This document shows positions 1 to 6,073 of a stretch of DNA of 6,670 nucleotides, piece after piece. The stretch covers positions 1 through 6,670 of the forward strand of contig QMOO01000067.1 in assembly GCA_003648245.1 (NCBI GenBank), given 5' to 3'. Below the pieces are notes generated by a model that was given only the letters and a program-made list of their open reading frames with translations, made no database searches and was not told the origin of the DNA. Source of the DNA: Caldisericota bacterium. GTDB taxonomy: Bacteria > Caldisericota > Caldisericia > B22-G15. How positions within the stretch are numbered: position 1 is the stretch's first letter; every line of letters begins with the position of its first letter. The translations under genes were made by a program, and so were the position numbers.

Positions 1-60
1 CCAGAGAAAAAAATAGAGTATCTACCAAAAGAGCTTAAGGGAAGAAAATACCTAAAGTAG
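1..60 (+). CDS. C-terminal end of an unidentified upstream gene (partial)
   Basis: Frame 1 is open from the window edge to a TAG at 58-60, and gives a lysine-rich tail ending KGRKYLK. The other two forward frames have stops within these bases. The tail is too short to assign a family. The Lys/Glu-rich composition resembles the proteins downstream, which supports real coding. A 90-base AT-rich gap with a promoter separates it from thrC, so it is probably not part of the threonine operon. It could be a chance open stretch, because 19 codons is weak evidence. Confidence 0.55.
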   Translation, partial: PEKKIEYLPKELKGRKYLK

Positions 61-114
61 CTTTTATAAATAATAAAATTCTTTAAATTACAATTCTAAT
101 CACATTTTTTAAAT

Positions 115-142
115 TTGAATTTATAGTAAATTTCCTTATAAT
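115..142 (+). promoter_or_regulatory. Sigma-70-like promoter of the threonine operon
   Basis: A -35-like TTGAAT at 115-120 and a perfect -10 TATAAT at 137-142 are separated by 16 bp, close to the bacterial optimum. Transcription would be expected to start about 6-8 bases after the -10, at roughly 148-150, which is next to the thrC ATG at 151. No Shine-Dalgarno-like sequence lies between the -10 and the ATG. The promoter therefore appears to make a leaderless or nearly leaderless mRNA. AT-rich DNA produces chance TATAAT hexamers, but the correct spacing to a -35 and the position before an operon argue for function. Confidence 0.65.
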
Positions 143-150
143 TCATAAAA

Positions 151-1431
151 ATGGAGAGAGTCTTAAAGTGCATAAGATGTGGAAAAGAATATTCTCTTTT
201 AACTGGAAGATACACATGCCAGTGTGGTGGGCTTCTTGACGTTCACATAAGGAATGAAGAAAATCTTTCTTATCTAAAGGATGTGTGGGAGAAGAGGGTG
301 GGGAGTAGAAAAAGTATTGATGAAAGCGGAGTCTGGAGATTCAGGGAGTTGGTGCTTGACCTTAACGAAGATGAGATAGTCACATTTCCTGAAGGGAAAA
401 CAAACCTATATGACATATCCGATGAGATAAAGGGAGTTAAAGGGGTATTCCTAAAACATGAAGGGGAGAATCCAACAGGCTCTTTCAAGGATAGAGGAAT
501 GACGGTGGGAGTAACTTTCGCAAAAAAGCTGGGATATAGAATTGTGGCATGCGCTTCCACTGGAAACACATCAGCATCAATGACTGCTTATGCAAAAAGA
601 GGAGGACTCATCCCTATAGTTTTCCTTCCAAAGGGAAAAATTGCACTTGGCAAACTCTCGCAGGCTCTTTCCTATGGAGCAAAGACAATTCAAATTGAAG
701 GTGATTTTGATGATGCTATGAGAATCGTAAAGGAGATTTCTAAAAAGTATAAAATATACCTTTTAAACTCGCTAAATCCAATAAGACTTGAGGGGCAAAA
801 GACGATTATAATTCACACATTTTTTCAATTAAACTGGGAGGTGCCTGACTGGATAATACTTCCTGGAGGAAATCTTGGAAATACATCAGCTTTTGGAAAA
901 GCACTTATGGAGCTTAAAAAATTCAAAATAATAGATAAGATTCCAAAAATTGCTGTTATACAGGCAAAGGAAGCAAACCCTTTCTACCTTTCATTTAAAA
1001 ACAACTGGGATTTTAAACCGAGGAAAGCAGAAACAGTTGCAACGGCAATAAGGATTGGAAATCCAGTAAACTTTGAAAAGGCCAAACGAACCATAGATTT
1101 CACAAAAGGATTTGTTGAAGAGGTTGCTGACAGAGAAATTCTTATGGCAAAAGCAAAAATTGATTCCATGGGAATAGGATGCGAACCAGCATCAGCAGCT
1201 TCCCTTGCAGGTTTGATTAAAATGATAGAAAAGGGAATCGTTAAATCTTATGAAAGTGCTGTTTTAATTCTTACGGGAAATCTCTTAAAAGATCCAGACA
1301 TAGTAACAAAGTTTCATATGGGAGAAATTGAGGGAATCCCTGAAGAGATGATAAACAGACCTATCACTGTAAAAAATGAGATAAAGGAAGTGGAGAGTCT
1401 TATCGAAAGAATTATGGAGGAGAATCTATGA
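151..1431 (+). CDS. thrC: Threonine synthase (PLP-dependent, with N-terminal zinc ribbon)
   Basis: This cytoplasmic enzyme converts O-phosphohomoserine to L-threonine and phosphate, the last step of threonine synthesis. The 426-residue protein begins with a likely zinc ribbon: Cys7 and Cys10 (CxxC), then Cys23 and Cys25 (CxC). A fold-type II PLP domain follows. The Schiff-base lysine should be Lys113 in SFKDRG, and the cofactor-ring asparagine Asn139 in STGNTSAS. The glycine-rich PLP phosphate loop is GGNLGNTSA (239-247), and LTGN (374-377) is near the C terminus. Length and motifs fit the shorter threonine synthase class (Bacillus/Thermus/plant-like) rather than the long E. coli/yeast class. 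The start at 151 is chosen because it lies just before the zinc ribbon and just after the -10. It has no Shine-Dalgarno. It is the first gene of the operon, and its TGA overlaps the next ATG (ATGA). Other PLP lyases are unlikely given the zinc ribbon and neighbours. Confidence 0.95.
   Translation: MERVLKCIRCGKEYSLLTGRYTCQCGGLLDVHIRNEENLSYLKDVWEKRVGSRKSIDESGVWRFRELVLDLNEDEIVTFPEGKTNLYDISDEIKGVKGVFLKHEGENPTGSFKDRGMTVGVTFAKKLGYRIVACASTGNTSASMTAYAKRGGLIPIVFLPKGKIALGKLSQALSYGAKTIQIEGDFDDAMRIVKEISKKYKIYLLNSLNPIRLEGQKTIIIHTFFQLNWEVPDWIILPGGNLGNTSAFGKALMELKKFKIIDKIPKIAVIQAKEANPFYLSFKNNWDFKPRKAETVATAIRIGNPVNFEKAKRTIDFTKGFVEEVADREILMAKAKIDSMGIGCEPASAASLAGLIKMIEKGIVKSYESAVLILTGNLLKDPDIVTKFHMGEIEGIPEEMINRPITVKNEIKEVESLIERIMEENL
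1416..1422 (+). promoter_or_regulatory. Shine-Dalgarno of the aspartokinase-homoserine dehydrogenase gene
   Basis: GGAGGAG lies inside the end of thrC, five bases before the ATG at 1428. This spacing favours Met1 over the in-frame Met4 at 1437, which would be 14 bases from the site. Together with the ATGA overlap it implies translational coupling to thrC. Confidence 0.8.
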
Positions 1432-3824
1432 TAATAATGAAATTTGGAGGAACCTCTGTAGGAAGCGCTGCAAGGATAAGAAATCTTAAAAATATTCTGG
1501 CAAAAAATAGAGAGGAAAAAGTGGTTGTTGTGTCTGCTATGAGCGGAGTAACTGATTTACTGATAAAGGCTGGAAAACTCTCCCAGGTGGGGGATAAGAA
1601 ATATCTAAACGAGTATGTAAACATAAGGGACAGGCATATATCTGTTATGGAGGAGCTCTTTAAAGAGCGGCTTGAAAATGTAGAGACACTTCTTGAAGAA
1701 CTTTTAAATATACTAAAAAGTATAGAGGTTCTCGGGGAATTAACGCCCAGAGCTCTTGACACAATAGCTTCCTTCGGGGAGAGAATGATTGTAAGAATAA
1801 TTTCAGAGTATTTAAATAGATCTGGAATTAAATCTGCATACATTGATGCAAACTCCTTTCTTATAACAACAGATGAATTTGGAAATGCGAGTCCAATATA
1901 TGCTGAGATTGAGAAAAGAGCTAATAATATATTTAACAAAGATCTGTTTCCAAAGGAAACAACACCAATAGTTACGGGGTTTATAGGCAGCACGAAAGAT
2001 GGAAGAATAACCACCCTTGGGAGAGGAGGAAGTGACTTTACAGCAACAATTTTAGGGAGAGTTCTTGCTGCAAGAGAGGTATGGATATGGACAGATGTTG
2101 ATGGGGTAATGACAGCTGACCCCAGAATCACTGAGGATGCAAAACCACTTCCATACATCTCATACATTGAAGCAGCAGAACTCTCCTACTATGGAGCAAA
2201 GGTTCTTCACCCAAAAACCCTTTCACCTGTTATGGAAAAAAATATACCTGTAAGAATAAAGAATACCTTTAATCCTGATTTTCCCGGTACAGTAATTGTT
2301 AAAAGGGTAAGAAAGGATAAAAATATAATTAAATCTCTAACCTATATAAAAAATCTCTCACTTGTAAGTGTTAACGGAAGAGGAATGCTTGGTGTTCCGG
2401 GAATTGCTGCAAGAGTTTTTAAATCTGCATGGAAGAGTAAAACAAACATACTCATGATATCTCAATCCTCCTCAGAACAAAATATTTGCCTCGTGGTGAA
2501 GAAGGAAGAGGCAGATAATTTTATAAAATGCCTGAAAGAGGAATTTGAAAGGGAAATTGAAAAGAAGGAAATTGAAGGTGTATTAAAAGAAGATGGAATC
2601 GCTATAATCTCAGTTATAGGAGCAGGAATGAAAGGAACCCCTGGAATTGCTGGAAAGGTTTTCTCCACTCTGGGAAGACACGGAATAAATATAATTGCCA
2701 TTGCACAGGGTTCATCTGAATACAATATCTCTTTTGTGGTTAAAGAGAGAGAAGTTAAAGAAGCAGTTAAAGCTCTACATATAGAATTAGGTTTATCTCT
2801 GGATAAAGAGGGAATAAAGGTAGTAGAAATTGTGCAGTTTGGCGTTGGAAAAGTTGGGAAAAGTCTTATTGAATTAATCCTGTCGGAAAGAAAAAGAATT
2901 GAAAAGGAAGAAAGAATAAGAATTGTTTATAGAGGTGTTTTAAGAAGTAACTCCTATATTTTAGGTGAAGAGACAGAGAAGTATATAAAAGAGAAGGATT
3001 TCCAGTTTCCTAATAAGGGTAAACCAAATTTGTCAGATTTTGTAAAAAAAAGGAACACCGTGTTTGTTGATGTTACCAACTCAGATGAAACTACCGATAT
3101 TCTCATAGATGCATTAAGATATGGAGCGAATGCGGTCACATCCAATAAAAAGAATCTTGTAAAAAACTTCAAAACATTTAAAAGCCTTACAAGTTCTCAC
3201 GGGAAGTTCTACTTCGAAACTACCGTTGGAGCATCTCTTCCTGTAATAAAAACTTTACTAAATTTAATGGAGACCGGTGATAAGATAAAAAAGATTGTAT
3301 CCCTGCCCAGTGGTTCCCTATCCTTCATCTTCTATCATCTGAATAGAGGAAAGGATATCACCGATGCAATAGAACTTGCTATGAAACTCGGCTATACAGA
3401 ACCAAATCCTATGGATGATCTAAAGGGAACAGATATTTTAAGAAAAACTTTAATCCTTGCAAGAATTATAGGAAAGAAACTTGAATTATCTCATATAGAC
3501 TTCGAGGAATTTGTTGAATCCAACTCTCTTGAAGAATTCAGAAAAACAGAGATAAGAAGCTTTAGAGATAGAATCAATAAGATGAGAGAAGGTGGTTTTG
3601 TTTATCCTGTATCAAGGATTGAAGGAAGAAAGGTTAAAGTTTCTCTCGAAGTTTTTAGCAAAAATTCGGAATTCTACAATCTAAAGCCAGGTGAAAATAT
3701 CTTTCTCATATATACCGTAAGATATAAGAAAAATCCTGTTATAATTAAAGGCATAGGGGCAGGACCTTTAATTACAGCCTCAGGTGTATTGTCAGATATT
3801 TTAAGAATAGGGAGAGAGATATGA
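1428..3824 (+). CDS. thrA: Bifunctional aspartokinase-homoserine dehydrogenase
   Basis: The protein is a fusion of the first and third enzymes of the aspartate pathway: ATP-dependent phosphorylation of aspartate, and NAD(P)H reduction of aspartate semialdehyde to homoserine. At 798 residues it is close to the usual ThrA size (about 820). Residues 1-295 are the kinase domain, with KFGGTSVG (5-12), FGER (116-119), GRGGSD (198-203) and WTDVDGVMTADPR (221-233). Two ACT domains follow, about 306-380 and 391-455. Gln346 (ISQSSSE) and Gln427 (IAQGSSEYN) align with the two threonine-binding glutamines described in the Arabidopsis enzyme, so feedback inhibition by threonine is likely. Residues 463-798 are the dehydrogenase: nucleotide loop GVGKVG (472-477), TSNKK (571-575), and the YTEPNPMDDLKGTD segment with Glu658, Asp669 and Lys673 at the positions of the yeast catalytic residues. 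The C terminus keeps GIGAGPLITASGV. I see no frameshift. It overlaps thrC and asd by 4 nt each. Confidence 0.95.
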   Translation: MIIMKFGGTSVGSAARIRNLKNILAKNREEKVVVVSAMSGVTDLLIKAGKLSQVGDKKYLNEYVNIRDRHISVMEELFKERLENVETLLEELLNILKSIEVLGELTPRALDTIASFGERMIVRIISEYLNRSGIKSAYIDANSFLITTDEFGNASPIYAEIEKRANNIFNKDLFPKETTPIVTGFIGSTKDGRITTLGRGGSDFTATILGRVLAAREVWIWTDVDGVMTADPRITEDAKPLPYISYIEAAELSYYGAKVLHPKTLSPVMEKNIPVRIKNTFNPDFPGTVIVKRVRKDKNIIKSLTYIKNLSLVSVNGRGMLGVPGIAARVFKSAWKSKTNILMISQSSSEQNICLVVKKEEADNFIKCLKEEFEREIEKKEIEGVLKEDGIAIISVIGAGMKGTPGIAGKVFSTLGRHGINIIAIAQGSSEYNISFVVKEREVKEAVKALHIELGLSLDKEGIKVVEIVQFGVGKVGKSLIELILSERKRIEKEERIRIVYRGVLRSNSYILGEETEKYIKEKDFQFPNKGKPNLSDFVKKRNTVFVDVTNSDETTDILIDALRYGANAVTSNKKNLVKNFKTFKSLTSSHGKFYFETTVGASLPVIKTLLNLMETGDKIKKIVSLPSGSLSFIFYHLNRGKDITDAIELAMKLGYTEPNPMDDLKGTDILRKTLILARIIGKKLELSHIDFEEFVESNSLEEFRKTEIRSFRDRINKMREGGFVYPVSRIEGRKVKVSLEVFSKNSEFYNLKPGENIFLIYTVRYKKNPVIIKGIGAGPLITASGVLSDILRIGREI

Positions 3825-4861
3825 TAAATGTATCGATTCTTGGAGCCACAGGAGCAGTAGGTCAGAGATTTGTTCAAATATTATCCGAGCATCCGTGGTT
3901 CAAAATAAGCTCTATCTTTGCATCGGAAAAGAAGAGAGGAGAGAAGTATAAAAATGCTGTAAAATGGATACTTGAAGGAGGAATTCCGGAAAGTATTGCC
4001 CATCTTCCCCTTCTATCTTTAGAAAGGGATCAGCCAGAGAAAATAGTATTTTCGGCTCTTCCATCATCTATTGCCTTTGATGTAGAGGAGAGACTATCGA
4101 AAAATGGGCATTATGTATTCAGTAATGCAAGCAGTCACAGGTATGACGATTTTGTTCCGATAGTTGTGCCAGAGGTCAATCCAGAACATCTTGAAGCTAT
4201 AAGGTATCAAAAAAGAAAGGGAGTTATAATTACAAATCCTAACTGCTCCACAGCTGGTCTCGTAATCTCACTAAAACCTATTATGGATAGATTTGGAATA
4301 GAGAGAGTAACCCTCTTTACAATGCAAGCTCTATCAGGAGCTGGGTTTCCCGGAGTCCCCTCTCTTTCTATTCTGGATAATATTATTCCTTACATAGAAA
4401 AAGAGGAGGAAAAGATAAAATTGGAAAGTAAAAAAATTCTTGGGAAATTTAACGGGAAATTTGTCCCTGGTAGTTTTAAAGTGTATGCAAGGTGTAATAG
4501 GGTTATGGTAAGAGATGGTCATATGGAAGTCGTATTTGTAAAAACAGAAAAGAACCCGTCTCTTTCTGAATTAAAGAAGTCTTTTATAGAATTTGAAGGA
4601 TTGCCTCAAAAGTTACACCTGCCAACGGCACCTGAAAAACCAATAGTCGTAAGAGAGGAAATTGATAGACCACAGCCTTTCTTTGACAGATTCAACGGAA
4701 AGGGAATGAGTATAACTGTAGGTAGAATAGAGAAAACGGAAGAAAGTTTCTTTACATTTACACTCATCTCTCACAACACTATAAGGGGGGCAGCAGGAGG
4801 AAGTATTCTAAATTTAGAACTTGCATTAAAATTAGAGCTTTTGGAGGGATTATATGTATAA
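3821..4861 (+). CDS. asd: Aspartate-semialdehyde dehydrogenase, archaeal/fungal-type
   Basis: The enzyme reduces aspartyl phosphate to aspartate semialdehyde with NADPH. This is the step between the two activities of the fused upstream protein, and the branch point toward lysine, methionine and threonine. The 346-residue protein starts with the nucleotide loop GATGAVGQ (8-15). The catalytic cysteine is Cys142 in NPNCST, Gln169 lies in MQALSGAGFPGVPS, and Arg227 and His234 in RCNRVMVRDGH fit the substrate-binding arginine and general-base histidine. NPNCSTAGLV and MQALSGAG are typical of the archaeal/fungal branch as I remember it, rather than the E. coli branch. The ATG at 3821 overlaps the upstream stop (ATGA) and follows AGGGAGAG at 3809-3816. 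N-acetyl-glutamyl-phosphate reductase (ArgC) is a related alternative, but the motifs and neighbours favour Asd. Confidence 0.94.
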   Translation: MINVSILGATGAVGQRFVQILSEHPWFKISSIFASEKKRGEKYKNAVKWILEGGIPESIAHLPLLSLERDQPEKIVFSALPSSIAFDVEERLSKNGHYVFSNASSHRYDDFVPIVVPEVNPEHLEAIRYQKRKGVIITNPNCSTAGLVISLKPIMDRFGIERVTLFTMQALSGAGFPGVPSLSILDNIIPYIEKEEEKIKLESKKILGKFNGKFVPGSFKVYARCNRVMVRDGHMEVVFVKTEKNPSLSELKKSFIEFEGLPQKLHLPTAPEKPIVVREEIDRPQPFFDRFNGKGMSITVGRIEKTEESFFTFTLISHNTIRGAAGGSILNLELALKLELLEGLYV

Positions 4862-5915
4862 GAGAGACAATTTAAACACCATCTTTGAAAATTATATAGT
4901 CTTTAGGGAACTTAATCCTTTAAGAAAGGAATTGCCTTCCTTTTCGGAATTAAAGAAACAGCTAAAATTTGACTTTCTTCCAAGAAAGAAAGATCCTGAA
5001 TATGCAAAAGTTTTGTCCTTTCTATTCAAAAAGATAGGAGATTTTGAAAAAGTAATATACTTTGGAGACACCTATCTAAACGATGGGAATGTTATCAAAA
5101 ACCTCACAGAACTTGATGAATATGAAGTCTCTGGTGTTATAACAGAGGAGAGGGAACAGGATTATATAAAGTTTAAAGGGAATATAATAATTAATACAAA
5201 GTGGAGAAATCTCCTACCAATTCTTGAGATCCTTGAGAGGAGAGGTTTCTTACTTGACGAAAAAACCATTGTTGTTATAGATATTGATAAAACCTTCATA
5301 GGAGCAAGAGGAAGAAACAATAAAGCCATTGACAAAGCGAGAATGGATGCAATTACATCCATAATAAAGGATGCTTTAGGTGGAATTGAAGAGGATAGAT
5401 TTGATTATGTATATTCCAGGCTGAATAGAAGAAGTCTTCATTCCTTCACAGGAGATAATCAGGATATAGTGGCAATTATGAGTATTCTTTTCTATGGAGA
5501 CTACTATGCTCTTGGAAGGTTTATAAGAGAGTTTTACGCCGGAAAATGGAGAGAGCCCTTAGAATTCTTTAATACCATAACAATCTCACCTAATGAGAAA
5601 GCATATAAACTACTGGAGGAGGTTAAAGAGAATCTTCTAAAGAAAAACCCAACCGCTTTTCCAACATTTAGAGAAAGGGAGTTTAGTTGCACTCTAAAAA
5701 GAATGGATTTCCTTCCAGATATAAGTGATGTAAGGAAACTACTAAACGAAGAGATATTAATTACAAAGGAAGTGTATGATGTGGGCCTTATTGCAAAAAA
5801 GAAAGGTGCCCTTGTCTTTGGGCTTTCAGACAAACCAGAACTTTCATCCATTCCCAAGGGAAGAAAAAAATCCCCAGCTATTTATTTGAAACAAGCAAAA
5901 ATTTTTCCAAAATAG
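4854..5915 (+). CDS. HAD-like protein of unknown function, last gene of the threonine operon
   Basis: I do not recognise a named family. The 353-residue protein has no signal peptide or membrane segment and should be cytoplasmic. The clearest motif is TIVVIDIDKTFIG (138-150), a good match to HAD motif I (DxDxT, Asp143/Asp145/Thr147), typical of Mg2+-dependent phosphatases and phosphotransferases. It is followed by GRNNKAIDKAR (153-163). Possible later HAD elements are TITIS (241-245, motif II-like), Lys315-317 (motif III-like) and LVFGLSDKPE (320-329, motif IV-like, Asp326). Ahead of motif I sits VIYFGDTYLNDG (67-78), which also looks like HAD motif IV (GDxxxxD) and is followed by segments resembling the end of a HAD core. 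The start is supported by GGAGGG at 4843-4848, five bases before the ATG, and by an 8-nt overlap with asd. Tight coupling implies expression with the threonine enzymes. Since no homoserine kinase is seen here, a role in phosphoryl transfer in this pathway is conceivable but is inference only. Confidence 0.85.
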   Translation: MYKRDNLNTIFENYIVFRELNPLRKELPSFSELKKQLKFDFLPRKKDPEYAKVLSFLFKKIGDFEKVIYFGDTYLNDGNVIKNLTELDEYEVSGVITEEREQDYIKFKGNIIINTKWRNLLPILEILERRGFLLDEKTIVVIDIDKTFIGARGRNNKAIDKARMDAITSIIKDALGGIEEDRFDYVYSRLNRRSLHSFTGDNQDIVAIMSILFYGDYYALGRFIREFYAGKWREPLEFFNTITISPNEKAYKLLEEVKENLLKKNPTAFPTFREREFSCTLKRMDFLPDISDVRKLLNEEILITKEVYDVGLIAKKKGALVFGLSDKPELSSIPKGRKKSPAIYLKQAKIFPK

Positions 5916-5926
5916 CAAATTAAAAC

Positions 5927-5953
5927 TTGACAAGAAGGCTATTTACGTATAAT
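5927..5953 (+). promoter_or_regulatory. Sigma-70-like promoter for tRNA-Val and probably thrS
   Basis: A perfect -35 TTGACA at 5927-5932 is followed by TATAAT at 5948-5953, with a 15-bp spacer. A second TATAAT overlaps it at 5953-5958, with a 20-bp spacer. Neither spacer is the ideal 17 bp, so the exact -10 is uncertain. The expected start would be near 5960, or 5965 for the second, giving a tRNA leader of only a few bases. The site begins 12 bases after the HAD-like gene stops and marks a new transcription unit. No terminator is seen before it, so read-through from the operon is possible. Confidence 0.75.
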
Positions 5954-5967
5954 ATAATAAACGAGGT

Positions 5968-6042
5968 GGGCGGTTAGTTCAGAGGTAGAACGCTTCGTTG
6001 ACATCGAAGAGGTCGGTGGTTCGAGTCCACCATCGCCCACCA
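5968..6042 (+). tRNA. tRNA-Val (anticodon GAC), CCA encoded
   Basis: The cloverleaf folds fully by eye. The acceptor stem is GGGCGGT/ATCGCCC (7 bp with one G-T), and the D stem is GTTC/GAAC with a 7-base loop AGAGGTA. The anticodon stem is CTTCG/CGAAG with loop TTGACAT, so the anticodon is GAC, reading valine codons GUC and GUU. The variable loop is AGGTC and the T arm is GGTGG/CCACC with loop TTCGAGT. The discriminator is A6039 and CCA is encoded at 6040-6042. G15-C48 (Levitt pair) and G18-G19 are present. It sits between its own promoter and thrS, 31 bases before the thrS ATG, with no terminator between, so the two are probably cotranscribed and separated by tRNA processing. Confidence 0.97.
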
Positions 6043-6060
6043 TTTTTAAATCCCCCCGTA

Positions 6061-6070
6061 AGGAAGGTGA
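6061..6070 (+). promoter_or_regulatory. Shine-Dalgarno of thrS
   Basis: AGGAAGGTGA ends three bases before the ATG at 6074. The AAGGTGA core supports this start. The site lies just downstream of the tRNA 3' end, so it would remain on the thrS mRNA after the tRNA is cut out. Confidence 0.7.
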
Positions 6071-6073
6071 GAG

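Noticed and set aside
62..78. TTTTAT/ATAAAA inverted repeat after the upstream gene, as a terminator
   Set aside because: The stem is six A-T pairs with no GC and no clean T-run after it, so it is too weak to call.
111..132. Repeated AAATTT around the -35 and spacer, as an operator
   Set aside because: AAATTT is self-complementary and expected by chance in DNA this AT-rich; no longer symmetric site is visible.
61..150. Leader peptide or attenuator upstream of thrC
   Set aside because: No threonine/isoleucine-codon-rich small frame with a start and Shine-Dalgarno was seen, and the promoter lies just before the ATG.
1412..2167. 251-codon open frame on the minus strand
   Set aside because: It lies opposite the well-supported aspartokinase domain, is serine/isoleucine-rich without motifs, and reflects the codon pattern of the plus-strand gene. 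The same applies to shorter minus-strand frames at 270-569, 2462-2725, 5534-5857 and 6373-6642.
1437..3824. Alternative start at Met4 of the aspartokinase-homoserine dehydrogenase
   Set aside because: The Shine-Dalgarno at 1416-1422 is five bases from the ATG at 1428 but 14 bases from 1437.
6043..6060. Terminator or T-box between tRNA-Val and thrS
   Set aside because: There is a short T-run and a C-run but no hairpin, and the gap of 31 bases is far too short for a T-box.
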